The notes under the pieces were generated by a model. It saw nothing but the letters and a program-made list of their open reading frames with translations, did not search any database and was not told the DNA's origin. Of a stretch of DNA of 64,000 nt, positions 46,395 to 56,163 are shown piece after piece. Position 1 is the first letter of the stretch, and the number at the start of each line of letters is the position of its first letter. A program made the translations under genes and the position numbers. The DNA is from Streptomyces pinistramenti (lineage in GTDB: Bacteria; Actinomycetota; Actinomycetes; Streptomycetales; Streptomycetaceae). The stretch is taken from the NCBI RefSeq assembly GCF_020564935.1, contig NZ_JAJCXB010000015.1, positions 62,001-126,000 of the forward strand, given 5' to 3'.

Positions 46395-48506
46395 GTGACA
46401 CCGGAGGTATCTCGCAGGCGGGTACTGGGAGTTGGCGCTGCCGCGGCGGGGGCGGCGGTCGCCGGATCGCTGCTGCCGCCGTCGTTGCAGGAGGCGCTGG
46501 CCGCCGACGCGGCACGGCCGGCGCGGGGCGCGGGCGACCTGCGCGACATCAGGCACGTCGTCGTGCTGATGCAGGAGAACCGTTCCTTCGACCACTACTT
46601 CGGCATGCTGCGCGGAGTACGCGGCTACGCCGACCGCAATGCCGTCGAACTGCCCGGCAAGCGCAGCGTCTACGAGCAGCCCGGGGCGCTGGGCATCGGC
46701 ACCGTCCTGCCGTTCTCGGTCCGCGGGGCCGCGGCCGCGCAGAAGAAGGACCTCCAGTACATAGGGGCGCTCAACCACGAGTGGGTCGGCGGTTCCAAGG
46801 CGTGGAACGGCGGCTGGATGAACAACTGGGTCACCGCCAAGACCGCCGCCACCATGGCCCACTACGACCGGCAGGACGTCCCCCTGCACTACGAACTCGC
46901 CGACACCTTCACCGTCTGCGACGCCTACCACTCGTCGATCCACTCCTCCACCAGCCCCAACCGCAACCACCTGGTCAGCGGCTGGACCGGCTTCGAACCC
47001 GGCACCGGCAAGCGCGCGGTCGGCAACGACGCGTACGACGAGGACACCCACACCGGCTACACCTGGACGACCTACCCCGAGCGGCTGGAGAAGACCGGCC
47101 ACAGCTGGCGGGTCTACCAGGAGTGGGACAACTTCACCGACAACAACCTGGAGTTCTACGCCCGCTTCAAGGCGGTCGCCAGGAAGGCGCTGGCGAAGGT
47201 CGGCGGCGTCTCGAACATGACCGCCTTCTACGGGAAGGTGGCGGGCGCCGGAGCGGACGAACGCAAGCGGCTGCTGGGGCTGCTGGAGGACGGCGTCAAG
47301 GCGCTCGGGCGGGCCGACCGCAGCCTGTTCGAGCGGGCGCTGCGGCGCGGCGAGCCGGACACCACGGCCACCGCCTTCGCCGCCGACGTGGCGAGCGGCA
47401 AGCTGCCCGAGGTGTCGTACATCGTGCCGTCGGCCGCCGACTCCGAACACCCCGGCTCCTCCTCGCCCGTCGAGAGCGCCACCATCGTCTACAAGGTCCT
47501 GGACGCACTCGGCAGGAACCCGGACGTCTGGCGGCACACCGCGCTGTTCCTCACCTACGACGAGAACGACGGCTTCTTCGACCACGTACCGCCGCCGGTG
47601 CCGCCCGCAGGGACGGACGGCGAGTTCTGGGACGGGAAGCCGACGGGCCTGGGCATGCGGGTGCCGATGATCGTCATCTCGCCCTGGACGGTCGGCGGTT
47701 ACGCCTGCTCGCAGGTCTTCGACCACACCTCGATCACCCGCTTCCTGGAACGGTGGACGGGGGTGCGGGAGCCCAACATCAGCGCCTGGCGGCGGACCGT
47801 CTGCGGCGACCTCACCGGTGCGTTCGACTTCTCTCGCGGGCGCCGGCAGCCGTCGGTGGAGCAGCCGGGCGAGATCCCGCCGTTCAGCGGCCGCTGGGCG
47901 CCGCGCCCGCCGGCCGACCAGGCGCTGCCCCAGCAGGAACACGGCACCCGCCCGGCCCGGCCGCTGCCCTACCAGCCGGACGCCGACGGCGGCCTCGACA
48001 CGGGCGCCGGCCTTTTCCGGATGGCGCTGCGCAACGGCGGCGCCGCCTCCGCCCACCTCGCGCTCTATCCGTACGCCGGGGAGTACGGGACGCCGCAGCA
48101 CCGCGACGTGACCGGCAGCGGGAGCTGGGACGTGCCGGTCAAGGACGGGGCGTACCGTTTCACCGTCACCGGGCCGAACGGCTTCCGGCGGGAGTTCGCC
48201 GGCCACGGCTCGGGCGCGGCGGCCGCCGCCCAGGTCCGTACCCGCATCGACGCGGACCGCCGGGAGATCCACCTGACCGTCGTCAACGGCGGCACGGCCG
48301 ACCTCACCGTCACCCTCGCCCCGCTCGCCTACGGGGACACGCCCCGCACGCTGAAGGTGAAGGCCGGCGGCACCCGCACCGTCGCGCACCGGGCGGCGGA
48401 CGCGCACGGCTGGTACGACCTCGCCCTCACCGTCGCCGAGGACACCTCCTTCCACCGCCGCCTCATGGGACACATCGAGAACGGCAAGGAGTCGGTCACC
48501 GGCTGA
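46395..48506 (+). CDS. Tat-exported phosphocholine-specific phospholipase C
   Basis: Secreted phosphoesterase of 703 residues. The twin-arginine signal SRRRVLGVGAAAAGAAVAGS starts at residue 6. The PF04185 catalytic core has VVLMQENRSFDHYFGMLRGV, DAYHSSIHSSTSPNRNHLVSG, and FLTYDENDGFFDHVPPP. Two C-terminal beta domains of the bacterial phospholipase C type (starting about 545, with FRMALRNGGAASAHLALYPY) end the chain. It should hydrolyse phosphatidylcholine or sphingomyelin outside the cell and free phosphate-containing headgroups. The GTG at 46395 follows GGGAGG. It has its own promoter region of 214 bp with PHO-box-like repeats, suggesting control by phosphate starvation (inferred). Confidence 0.93.
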   Translation: MTPEVSRRRVLGVGAAAAGAAVAGSLLPPSLQEALAADAARPARGAGDLRDIRHVVVLMQENRSFDHYFGMLRGVRGYADRNAVELPGKRSVYEQPGALGIGTVLPFSVRGAAAAQKKDLQYIGALNHEWVGGSKAWNGGWMNNWVTAKTAATMAHYDRQDVPLHYELADTFTVCDAYHSSIHSSTSPNRNHLVSGWTGFEPGTGKRAVGNDAYDEDTHTGYTWTTYPERLEKTGHSWRVYQEWDNFTDNNLEFYARFKAVARKALAKVGGVSNMTAFYGKVAGAGADERKRLLGLLEDGVKALGRADRSLFERALRRGEPDTTATAFAADVASGKLPEVSYIVPSAADSEHPGSSSPVESATIVYKVLDALGRNPDVWRHTALFLTYDENDGFFDHVPPPVPPAGTDGEFWDGKPTGLGMRVPMIVISPWTVGGYACSQVFDHTSITRFLERWTGVREPNISAWRRTVCGDLTGAFDFSRGRRQPSVEQPGEIPPFSGRWAPRPPADQALPQQEHGTRPARPLPYQPDADGGLDTGAGLFRMALRNGGAASAHLALYPYAGEYGTPQHRDVTGSGSWDVPVKDGAYRFTVTGPNGFRREFAGHGSGAAAAAQVRTRIDADRREIHLTVVNGGTADLTVTLAPLAYGDTPRTLKVKAGGTRTVAHRAADAHGWYDLALTVAEDTSFHRRLMGHIENGKESVTG

Positions 48507-48642
48507 CCGGGCCGGACCGCGCGGCTGACCAGCGGCGGGACGGCGGCCGGCCGGCCCCGGCCCGCCGTCCGTCGCCGCCGCGCACCCCCGCCCCCGCCGC
48601 TCTCTCATCCGACTCTCAGACGCGCCCCCTACGGTCGCGCAC

Positions 48643-49305
48643 ATGGGAACGACCAGGACGACCGACGAGCGCGCCGCAACGCGAACCGACGACCCGTCCG
48701 TGCCGGCCGAAGCCGCCACGGACGTGGAGGAGAAGACCACCGCAGAGCCGGACACCGATGCCGCCACCGGCACCGCGGACGCCGCCGATGAGAAGCGGGC
48801 CACCGCCACGGCCGAACACGACGAGGACAGCGATCTCGACGGCCTCGACGACACCGCGGCGGCGCACGACGACGAGGACGCCCTCGACGACGAAGCGCCG
48901 GTGCAGGCCACCGCGGGCGTCGGGTTCGGCGCGGGCGCGGTCGTCGCCGCCGGGCTCGGCCTCGCCTCCGTCACCGGCACCTGGCTCGGCACGCTGCTGG
49001 CCGAACGGCAGACCCTGCTCGGCCAGATCAAGCTCCAGTCGGGCAAGGCCACCGACCAGATCGCCACCGTCTACGGCACGCCCTGGCACACCACAGCCCT
49101 GGTCAACGGCCTGTTCGCGCTGCTCGCCGTGATCATCGGCGGCGCCGTGCTGCTCAACCGCCCGCGCGCCGCCTGGATGCGTGCCGTCGCCTGGGGCGGC
49201 CTGGCCCTCGGCGTCCTGGGCATCCTGATCTCCGCCGGAATGTACTTCGACCTCCTGGCGAGCCTGCCCAGCATCCCCAAGGCCCCCGCGGGCGCGGGTT
49301 CCTGA
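48643..49305 (+). CDS. Membrane protein with acidic N-terminal tail
   Basis: Product of 220 residues. Residues 1-87 are a disordered, strongly acidic Asp/Glu/Ala/Thr-rich tail. Three membrane helices follow: GVGFGAGAVVAAGLGLASVTG, ALVNGLFALLAVIIGGAVLL and AVAWGGLALGVLGILISAGMY. Between helices 1 and 2 lies LLAERQTLLGQIKLQSGKATDQI. I do not recognise a family with a known function; it looks like an actinobacterial conserved membrane protein. The ATG at 48643 lies 7 nt after TACGGT (48630-48635), a leaderless type start. A shared terminator lies downstream. Confidence 0.75.
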   Translation: MGTTRTTDERAATRTDDPSVPAEAATDVEEKTTAEPDTDAATGTADAADEKRATATAEHDEDSDLDGLDDTAAAHDDEDALDDEAPVQATAGVGFGAGAVVAAGLGLASVTGTWLGTLLAERQTLLGQIKLQSGKATDQIATVYGTPWHTTALVNGLFALLAVIIGGAVLLNRPRAAWMRAVAWGGLALGVLGILISAGMYFDLLASLPSIPKAPAGAGS

Positions 49306-49337
49306 GGACCGTACGGCCCCGTCACCGCACCACAGTC

Positions 49338-49366
49338 AAGGCCCGCCGGTCCGCCCGGCGGGCCTT
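49338..49366. terminator. Bidirectional terminator
   Basis: Perfect 12-bp inverted repeat AAGGCCCGCCGG (49338-49349) / CCGGCGGGCCTT (49355-49366), loop TCCGC. It separates the membrane protein gene from the convergent sugar dehydrogenase gene. Confidence 0.85.
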
Positions 49367-49405
49367 GGCCGTGCGCGCACCACCGGACGGCATCAGGCGG
49401 GACGC

Positions 49406-50557
49406 TCAGGTCACCTTCAGGTGCAGGATGCGGTCATCGCCCTTGTGCGGCTTGCCCCGCCCGTCGGTGTTGCTCGTGACCAGCCACAACGACCCGTCGT
49501 CCGCCGCCACCACGGTCCGCAGCCGCCCGTACGTGCCCTTCAGGAAGGCGTGCGGCGCCGCGGCCGGCTTCGTTCCGTCCAGCGGGATCCGCCACAGCCG
49601 CTCGCCGCGCAGCGCCGCCATCCAGAGCGACCCCTTCGCGTACGCGAGGCCGCTGGGTGAGGCGTCCGACGGCTTCCACTGGAGGACCGGATCGGTGAAG
49701 CCCGAGCCGCCCTTGCCCTTCCCCTCCCGCTCCGGCCAGCCGTAGTTGTGGCCCGCCTCGATGAGGTTCAGCTCGTCCCAGGTGTCCTGCCCGAACTCCG
49801 AGGCCCACAGCCGGTCGTGACTGTCCCAGGCGAGCCCCTGCACATCGCGGTGCCCGTAGTCGTACACCACCGAATCCGCATCGGGATTGCCGCGCGCGGG
49901 CTCGCCGTCCGGTGTCATCCGCAGGATCTTGCCGCCCGGGGACGCCTTGTCCTGGGAGAGCTTCCGGTCACCGGTCTCGCCGGTAGCGGCGTAGAGCATC
50001 TTGTCCGGGCCGAACGCGATCCGGCCGCCGTTGTGGATGTGCCCCTTGGGGATGCCCCGCAGAATGGTGTCGGGCGCGCCCAGTTGGTTGCCCGCAGGCC
50101 GCTTCTCGTCGTAGATCATGCGGGCGATGCGGTTGTCGGATTCGGTGGTGAAATACGCGTAGACCTGGTGGTCGGCGCCGTACGTGGACGACACCGCGAG
50201 CCCCAGCAGGCCCCCTTCGCCGCCCGGAGCCACCCCGGGGACCGAGCCCAGTTCGGTCTTCTTGCCGCCGTCCGCGGCGATCCGGTAGATCCTGCCGGTG
50301 TCCCGGGAGCCGACCAGCAGATCGCCGCCCGGCAGCAGCGCCACGCCCCAGGGCGAGTCGAGGCCGGTGGCCAGGGTGCCGGTCACCTTCACCGACCCCT
50401 TCGCGGGCGGCACGGACGACGACGGGCCCGGACGTGCGGAGCCCTTCGTGCCGGGGGAAGGACCGCCCTTCCCGGGCAGCGCGCCGCCGGCGGAGCAGCC
50501 CGCCGCCAGCAGCAGCGAGGCCGCGGCCAACACGACGGTCAGGGAACGGTGTTGCAC
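49406..50557 (-). CDS. Lipoprotein PQQ-type sugar dehydrogenase (soluble GDH-like)
   Basis: Extracytoplasmic beta-propeller oxidoreductase of 383 residues. The lipoprotein signal HRSLTVVLAAASLLLAAGC has lipobox LAAGC, then a Gly/Pro/Ser-rich linker to about residue 55. The propeller blades show LDSPWGVALLPGGDLLVGSR, EGGLLGLAVSS, HNGGRIAFGPDKMLYAATGE and WASEFGQDTWDELNLIEAGHNYGWP, all typical of the soluble PQQ-glucose dehydrogenase family. No PQQ synthesis genes are in the window, so cofactor use is uncertain. The GTG at 50557 follows GAGAGGA; a longer reading upstream is rejected because the signal peptide then is buried. It is co-directional with the aldo/keto reductase upstream. Confidence 0.9.
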   Translation of the reverse strand: MQHRSLTVVLAAASLLLAAGCSAGGALPGKGGPSPGTKGSARPGPSSSVPPAKGSVKVTGTLATGLDSPWGVALLPGGDLLVGSRDTGRIYRIAADGGKKTELGSVPGVAPGGEGGLLGLAVSSTYGADHQVYAYFTTESDNRIARMIYDEKRPAGNQLGAPDTILRGIPKGHIHNGGRIAFGPDKMLYAATGETGDRKLSQDKASPGGKILRMTPDGEPARGNPDADSVVYDYGHRDVQGLAWDSHDRLWASEFGQDTWDELNLIEAGHNYGWPEREGKGKGGSGFTDPVLQWKPSDASPSGLAYAKGSLWMAALRGERLWRIPLDGTKPAAAPHAFLKGTYGRLRTVVAADDGSLWLVTSNTDGRGKPHKGDDRILHLKVT

Positions 50558-50701
50558 GGCAGAGTCCTCTCGTCGGCGGAGCGGGACAAGGACACCACAT
50601 CGGCGCGCGCCGCCGCCGGACGTTCCGGGCCGCAGGGAACGGTGTCGGCGCGGGGCACCACGGCGGCCGGTATCCGGGCCGGACACCGGCCGCGGCCGAG
50701 G

Positions 50702-51733
50702 TCAGTCCCACGACCCCCGGGCCGGCGGCAGCGAGGCGATCTCCGCCAGGTCGGCGCGATCCAGCACCAGCTCGGCGGCCTTGGCGTTCTGCGCGGCCCA
50801 GCGCTCCTTCTTCGTCCCCGGCACCGGTACCACGTGCCGCCCCTGCGCCAGCACCCACGCCAGCGCGACCTGTCCCGGCGTCGCGCCGTAGCGCGCCCCC
50901 ACCCGCCGCAGTCCGGCCACCACCGGCTGGTTCGCCGCCATCATCTCGGCGGTGAACCGCGGATGACGGGCCCGGAGGTCCTCCGGTTCGAAGCCCTGTC
51001 CCGGGGTGAGGGTGCCGGTCAGGTAGCCGTTGCCCAGCGGCATCGCCGCCAGGAACCCGACACCGCGCGACTCGCACCACGGCAGCAGCTCCGCCAGCGC
51101 CTCGGGCGACCACACCGAAAGCTCCGCCTGCACGCTGCTGACCGGGAAGACCTGCTGGATGCGCTCCAGTTGGCGCAGCGTCCCGTCGTGCATCCGCGAC
51201 CGGATCCGCCGCGCGCCGCCCGCCGCCTGCCGGTCGGCACGGGTCGGCCGCAGCGCGCGGGCGCCCACGGCGCACAACCCCAGCGAGCGCACCTTCCCCG
51301 CGGCCACCAGCTCTGCCATCGCGCCCCAGGTCTCCTCTATCGGGATCTCGGGATCGGCGCGGTGCAGCTGGTAGAGATCGATGCGGTCGGTCCTGAGCCG
51401 GCGCAGCGAGGCGTCGCAGGCCCGCTTCACATAGCCCGGCCTGCCGTTGGCCACGATGTGCTGCTCGCCCGCCAGCAGCCCGCACTTGGTCGAGACGAAG
51501 GCGTCCGCCCGCCGTTCCTTGAGCGCCCGGCCCACCAGCAGCTCGTTGGTGAACGGCCCGTACATGTCGGCGGTGTCCAGCAGGCTGCACCCCCGGTCGA
51601 GCGCGGCGTGCACGGCCCGCAACGAGCCGTCCAAGCTCCGCTGCGACTCGGTGTACCCCCAGTTCATCGGCATGCAGCCGAGCCCGATTGCGCCCACTTC
51701 GAGCGCCGCCGCACCGATTGTCCTGCGCTCCAC
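50702..51733 (-). CDS. Aldo/keto reductase
   Basis: TIM-barrel NADPH reductase of 343 residues. The catalytic Asp, Tyr and Lys are in LLDTADMYGP (D, Y) and AFVSTKCGLL (K); the active His is in DLYQLHRADPEIP. The cofactor region is WVLAQGRHVVPVPGTKK. After strand 5 there is an Arg-rich insert of about 27 residues (ALRPTRADRQAAGGARRIRS) where most relatives have a short SNF loop; its role is unknown. The GTG at 51733 follows GGAGG at about 9 nt. It is 88 bp from the divergent 2-hydroxyacid dehydrogenase gene. Substrate unknown. Confidence 0.92.
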   Translation of the reverse strand: MERRTIGAAALEVGAIGLGCMPMNWGYTESQRSLDGSLRAVHAALDRGCSLLDTADMYGPFTNELLVGRALKERRADAFVSTKCGLLAGEQHIVANGRPGYVKRACDASLRRLRTDRIDLYQLHRADPEIPIEETWGAMAELVAAGKVRSLGLCAVGARALRPTRADRQAAGGARRIRSRMHDGTLRQLERIQQVFPVSSVQAELSVWSPEALAELLPWCESRGVGFLAAMPLGNGYLTGTLTPGQGFEPEDLRARHPRFTAEMMAANQPVVAGLRRVGARYGATPGQVALAWVLAQGRHVVPVPGTKKERWAAQNAKAAELVLDRADLAEIASLPPARGSWD

Positions 51734-51821
51734 CTGGTCGTGCCTCCGTCCCCTCGCCCCCGGTCAAGGGCCAGACCAAACTAACGTCTGAAGAGAACGC
51801 CTCTTCGCATAGCCTCGGACC

Positions 51822-52799
51822 ATGGCAACCGCAGACCCGCACGCAGACGCGATGGACGTATGGCTTCCGATCCCGCCCGACGAGATCGAGGGCCTTCCCG
51901 ACGGACTGCACTACGTCCACTGGGACGCCGGCCCCGACTACCCGGCCGATCCCGCCCGGTGCGCGTTCTACGCCGTCCCCTATATGAAGGGCGCAGAAGC
52001 GTCACTGCGGCCGCTGCCGCTGATGAGCCGGGTCCGCGTGGTGCAGACCCTGACCGCGGGAGTCGAGCACATGCTGCCCGCCCTGCCCCAACTGCCGCAC
52101 GGAGCCCAGCTGTGCAACGCCCGCGGGCTGCACGACGCCAGCACGGCGGAGCTGGCCCTGACCCTCATCCTGGCGGCGCTGCGCGGCGTGCCCGACTTCG
52201 TGCGGGCCCAGGACGAGGGGGAGTGGCGGACAGCTTTCCGGCCCGCACTTGCCGACAAATCCGTTCTCATCGTGGGTTATGGGTCGATCGGCAGTGCCAT
52301 CGAGGACCGGCTCACGCCCTTCGAGTGCGCGCGGGTGATGCGCATCGCGCGCACCGCCCGTGAGACCGTGCGCGGTCCTGTGCATCCACTGTCCGCCCTG
52401 TCCGCCCTCCTGCCCGCCGCCGATGTGGTTGTGCTGGCCACTCCGCTCACGGACGAGACCCGTGGCCTGGTCGGACGTGATTTCCTGGCGCGCATGAAGG
52501 ACGGCGCACTGGTGGTGAACATCGCGCGCGGCCGGATCGTCGACACGGACGCGCTGCTGGCCGAGCTGACCTCGGGACGGCTGCGCGCGGCCCTCGACGT
52601 CACCGATCCGGAACCGCTGCCCGCCGAACACCCTCTGTGGCACGCTCCCGGCGTGCTCATCACTCCACACGTCGGGGGCCCCAGCTCTGCCTTCCTGCCC
52701 CGCGCGAAGCGCCTTCTGCGGGACCAGCTGCGGTTGTTCGCCGCTGGGGCACCGCTACGGAACGTGGTCGCTACAGCTGACCGGAATGCTTGCGCGTAG
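51822..52799 (+). CDS. D-isomer-specific 2-hydroxyacid dehydrogenase
   Basis: NAD-dependent oxidoreductase of 325 residues. The nucleotide site is VLIVGYGSIGSAIEDRL, and the catalytic Arg, Glu and His are in VVNIARGRIVD, DVTDPEPLP and LITPHVGGPSS. The substrate domain has LTAGVEHMLPALP. It lacks the ACT domain of SerA and is closer to ghrA or phosphoglycerate-like family members; the substrate is not known. The ATG at 51822 lies 6 nt after TAGCCT (51810-51815), a leaderless type start. Its stop is 183 bp before the c-di-GMP gene, within a palindrome CGTAGC-GCTACG at 52795-52806. Confidence 0.93.
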   Translation: MATADPHADAMDVWLPIPPDEIEGLPDGLHYVHWDAGPDYPADPARCAFYAVPYMKGAEASLRPLPLMSRVRVVQTLTAGVEHMLPALPQLPHGAQLCNARGLHDASTAELALTLILAALRGVPDFVRAQDEGEWRTAFRPALADKSVLIVGYGSIGSAIEDRLTPFECARVMRIARTARETVRGPVHPLSALSALLPAADVVVLATPLTDETRGLVGRDFLARMKDGALVVNIARGRIVDTDALLAELTSGRLRAALDVTDPEPLPAEHPLWHAPGVLITPHVGGPSSAFLPRAKRLLRDQLRLFAAGAPLRNVVATADRNACA

Positions 52800-52981
52800 C
52801 GCTACGGGTCCGTACGAATGCACGGAGTGTGCAGAAACCCCGTCATCGTCACGCTCCGTAGAAGTGCTATGTCCCTGAGTGACCGTTCTGGTGTATCGTC
52901 CCGGTCGGGGACGGCGCCGCGGAGCCGGCGGCGCCCGCGAAGGATCCGGAACTCGAGGGGGGCGACGGCGATGAACGGCCG

Positions 52982-55900
52982 ATGGACGAATCGCGAGACG
53001 CGCGATCCACGAGCACCGAGGGGGATATGGCGACAGCCCCCGATGTGCCGACCACGTCGCCACCGCGCCCGGGTGTGCGGGAGGGCCCGGTGAGCGCCCC
53101 GGGCGCGGTGCTCTCCCGGCCGCCGGTCCAGGCAGGCGGGCCGCCGAGCCTGCTGCCGCAGGTCGCGCTCGCGGGGGTCTGCGGCGGCTATGCCGTAGGC
53201 GCCGCCCTCGGCTGGGGATCACCCCAAGTCGCCAAGTTCATGGGTGACTTCGGACTCAGCTTCGCCGCGTTGGTGGCGGCCGTCTCCTGCGGCCTGTACG
53301 CCCGCAGGAGCGGCACCCGCTTCCGCCCCGCCTGGGTGCTCTTCGCCGGCTCCTCGGGAATGGCAGCCTTCGGCAACGCCATATGGGGCTGGTACGAAGT
53401 CGTCCAGGGAGCCCCGGTTCCCAGCCCCTCGATGGCGGACTTCTGCTTCCTGCTGTTCGCGCCGCCCGCCATCGTCGGCCTCCTGGTCCTCGCCAAACGC
53501 CCGGTGACCAGGGCCGGTTGGGTCTGCCTCGCCCTGGACGCCTGGCTGATCGGCGGCTCGCTGCTCACCCTGTCCTGGAGCCTGGCCCTCGCGCACACCG
53601 CCCACTTCCCGGGTCGCAGCGTGGCCCAGTGCGCGCTCGCGCTGGCATACCCGCTGCTGGACATCGTGCTGGTCAGCATGGTGCTCGCGCTGCACTTCCG
53701 GCGCGCGTCCGTGCACCGCTCGGCGGTCAACACCGCCATCGCCGCACTGGCGTTGACGGTATTGTGCGACGCCCTCTTCACCTCGCCGCTGCTGCGCGAG
53801 CACTACCGCTCGGGCCAGATCCTGGACGCCGGCTGGTTCGCCGGGTCGATACTCCTCGCCTACGCGCCCTGGGTCATCCGGCGCGCGCCGGGCGACCTCG
53901 GTGGCGACGACCGCGCCACCCGCCAGGCCCGCAGGACCCAGACCCCCGCCGGCCGCCCGATCGCCGGCTCGCTGGCAGCCCTGGCCCCGTATCTCGCCGC
54001 CGGCGTGTGCACCCTGGGCATCCTCACCAACGTCCTGGACGGCCGCCGCCTCGACCACGTCGTGCTCTTCACCGGCTGCACGGTCGTGCTCGCCCTGGTC
54101 GTACGCCAGGGGATCATGCTGCTCGACAACCTCACCCTGACCCAGGAACTGGCCCAGAAGGAGAACCACTTCCGCTCCCTGGTCCAGGGATCGAGCGACG
54201 TCATCATGATCGCCGCACCCACCGGCGTGCTGCGCTACGTCAGCCCGGCGGCCGCCGGGGTCTACGGCCGCGACGCGGAGGAACTGGTCGGCTCCGAACT
54301 CGCCTCCCTGATCCACCCCGAGGACCTGGGGCGGGTCGTCCACGAAGTCCGCAGGTTCCTCGCCGCCCCGCCGGACGTCGAGCCGACCACCCGTATCGAG
54401 TGCCGTTTCCGAGCCGGCGCCCGGCGCTCCGGCGGCGACGGCTGGCTGAACGTCGAGTCCACGGTCAACCGTCACCACGGCGGCCTGATCTTCAACTCCC
54501 GTGACGTCACCGAGCGCGTCCGCCTCCAGGCCCAGCTCCAGCACAACGCCTCACACGACGCGCTCACGGACCTGCCCAACCGCGCCCTGTTCACCGAACG
54601 CGTCAGCAAGGCGCTCACCGGCCGCCGGGCGGGCGACCACGACACCGCCGTGCTCTACATCGACCTCGACGGCTTCAAGCAGGTCAACGACACCATCGGG
54701 CACCAGGCGGGCGACGACCTGCTGATCCAGGCCGCCAAGCGGCTCGGCGATTCGGTACGCGCCGGAGACATAGCGGCACGGCTCGGGGGCGACGAATTCG
54801 CCGCACTGATCACCGGCGACGGTACCTGCGACCCGTCGGCCCGCGAGTTCCGGATCCACGAGATCGCCGACCGGCTGCGCATCAAGCTCTCCGAGCCCTA
54901 CCGCATCGACGGCCGGGACGTCCGGGTCGCCGCGAGCATCGGCGTGGCCTTCGCCGAGCCCGGCATCACCCCGGCCGGTCTGATGCGCAACGCCGACCTC
55001 GCCATGTACCGCGCCAAGCAGGCGGGCAAGGGCCGGGTCGAGCTGTACGCGCCGCAGATGCAGGCCGAGGTGGCCCGCCGCGCCGAACTGGCCACCAAGC
55101 TCCGCACCGCGCTGCACGAGGGCGAGTTCGCGCTGCTGCACCAGCCCGTGGTCGAGCTGGCCACCGGCCGGGTCACCGCCGTCGCCGCGCACACCCGGTG
55201 GCGCTCGGCGCAGGGCATCCTGTTCACCCCGGCCGAATTCCTGCGGGTCGGCGACCGCGGCCGGTCCACCGAGGACGGGGACCGCACCGCCGAGCTGTGC
55301 CGCTGGCAGCTCGAAGCGGCCGTCGAACAGGCCGCGGCCCGGCACCGCGCCGGCTATCAGGTCCCGGTCGCGGTCCGCCTCTCCGCCCGCCGCCTGCTGG
55401 ACCGCGCGCTGCCGCCCAAGAGCATCGAGTCCCTGCTCGCCCGGCACGCCCTGCCCTCGGGCGCCCTCCTCCTGGAGCTGTCCGACAGCGACCCGAGGAT
55501 CCCGCTGGACGAACTGGAGCGCCGCCTGGTCGCCCTGCGGCGGGCCGGCGTACGGATCGCGCTGGACGGCTTCGGGAGCGGGTACGCCGCCATCAGCGCC
55601 CTGCGCCGGCTGCCCATCGACGTGCTCCGTCTGGACCGCGGACTGGTCGACGGTGTAGTCGAATCCGCCCGGTTGCACAAGATCACTTCCGGCCTGCTGC
55701 GGATCGCGTCCGATCTCGGGATGCAGTCGGTCGCCGATGGCGTCGACCTGCCCGAGCAGGTGCTCGCGCTGCGCGCCATGGGCTGCACCCACGGCCAGGG
55801 CGTGGCCTTCTCCGGGCCGCTCGACGAGCACCGGCTGCGGCGGGCCCTGACACGCGATTCCTACCCCCTGCCCACTCTGCCGGGCGAGGGCCGTGCCGTG

Positions 55901-56011
55901 GTGCTCTCGGGCAGCCGGCTGCCGGTGCGGCACGGCGGTGTGGCCGGCCCCGACGCCCTGGTGCACCCCCCGCTGCGCCCAAATAGTGAGACCTCCGTCC
56001 CACCTACTTGA
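52982..56011 (+). CDS. Membrane PAS-GGDEF-EAL protein with degenerate EAL domain
   Basis: Product of 1009 residues: several membrane helices (about 60-390), a PAS domain (about 399-510, with [20 protein letters not shown]), an intact GGDEF domain ([10 protein letters not shown] at 602-606, [20 protein letters not shown]) and an EAL domain. The EAL domain is decayed: EAL reads AAH (735-737), the Asn of NVS is Arg, DDFG reads DGFG, the Lys of LKIDR is Arg, and AEGVE reads ADGVD. It should therefore make, not break, c-di-GMP. By position before ilvB it matches the S. coelicolor GGDEF-EAL gene I know as SCO5511 (possibly cdgF). Start is uncertain: ATG 52982, ATG 53027 or GTG 53090. Confidence 0.88.
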   Translation: MDESRDARSTSTEGDMATAPDVPTTSPPRPGVREGPVSAPGAVLSRPPVQAGGPPSLLPQVALAGVCGGYAVGAALGWGSPQVAKFMGDFGLSFAALVAAVSCGLYARRSGTRFRPAWVLFAGSSGMAAFGNAIWGWYEVVQGAPVPSPSMADFCFLLFAPPAIVGLLVLAKRPVTRAGWVCLALDAWLIGGSLLTLSWSLALAHTAHFPGRSVAQCALALAYPLLDIVLVSMVLALHFRRASVHRSAVNTAIAALALTVLCDALFTSPLLREHYRSGQILDAGWFAGSILLAYAPWVIRRAPGDLGGDDRATRQARRTQTPAGRPIAGSLAALAPYLAAGVCTLGILTNVLDGRRLDHVVLFTGCTVVLALVVRQGIMLLDNLTLTQELAQKENHFRSLVQGSSDVIMIAAPTGVLRYVSPAAAGVYGRDAEELVGSELASLIHPEDLGRVVHEVRRFLAAPPDVEPTTRIECRFRAGARRSGGDGWLNVESTVNRHHGGLIFNSRDVTERVRLQAQLQHNASHDALTDLPNRALFTERVSKALTGRRAGDHDTAVLYIDLDGFKQVNDTIGHQAGDDLLIQAAKRLGDSVRAGDIAARLGGDEFAALITGDGTCDPSAREFRIHEIADRLRIKLSEPYRIDGRDVRVAASIGVAFAEPGITPAGLMRNADLAMYRAKQAGKGRVELYAPQMQAEVARRAELATKLRTALHEGEFALLHQPVVELATGRVTAVAAHTRWRSAQGILFTPAEFLRVGDRGRSTEDGDRTAELCRWQLEAAVEQAAARHRAGYQVPVAVRLSARRLLDRALPPKSIESLLARHALPSGALLLELSDSDPRIPLDELERRLVALRRAGVRIALDGFGSGYAAISALRRLPIDVLRLDRGLVDGVVESARLHKITSGLLRIASDLGMQSVADGVDLPEQVLALRAMGCTHGQGVAFSGPLDEHRLRRALTRDSYPLPTLPGEGRAVVLSGSRLPVRHGGVAGPDALVHPPLRPNSETSVPPT

Positions 56012-56044
56012 CACTCATGTGGCGACGGGGGGAGGGTCAGTGCC

Positions 56045-56086
56045 ATGCGCACCCGAATTCTCGTACTTGGAAAGCGCGTCGGCTGA
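56045..56086 (+). CDS. ilvB leader peptide
   Basis: A 13-residue leader, [13 protein letters not shown], with consecutive Ile-Leu-Val-Leu codons (56057-56068), the end products of the pathway encoded downstream. A GGGGGAGGG ribosome site lies 8 nt before the ATG. The last codons overlap the left arm (56073-56082) of an antiterminator-type stem. Starvation for branched-chain amino acids should stall ribosomes on the Ile-Leu-Val-Leu run. Confidence 0.85.
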   Translation: MRTRILVLGKRVG

Positions 56087-56163
56087 AGCTGGGCACCGAT
56101 GAAGCCCACTTGAACGCACCCGACGCGCTCCCCTCGCTTGCCTCCTGGCACGAGGGGTTTTTT
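56073..56163 (+). promoter_or_regulatory. Transcription attenuator of the ilvB operon
   Basis: Left arm AGCGCGTCGG (56073-56082) pairs over 10 bp with CCGACGCGCT (56120-56129). Immediately next is a factor-independent terminator: CCCCTCG (56130-56136) and CGAGGGG (56151-56157), with an inner TGCC/GGCA stem, followed by TTTTTT (56158-56163). TGGGC/GCCCA can also pair within the first loop. The long-range stem abuts the terminator, so ribosome position on the leader peptide decides which forms. The U-run is unusually clear for a streptomycete. Confidence 0.82.

Noticed and set aside
46214..49132. Long plus-strand frame over the phospholipase gene, and an antisense frame of 913 codons at 46326-49067
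   Set aside because: Both overlap the phospholipase with its Tat signal and catalytic motifs in another frame; the alternative translations are Arg/Pro-rich with no domain.
56008..56013. TTGACA as the -35 box of the ilvB promoter
   Set aside because: No -10 box of TANNNT form lies 16-19 bp downstream, so the promoter could not be placed; it may lie within the end of the preceding gene.
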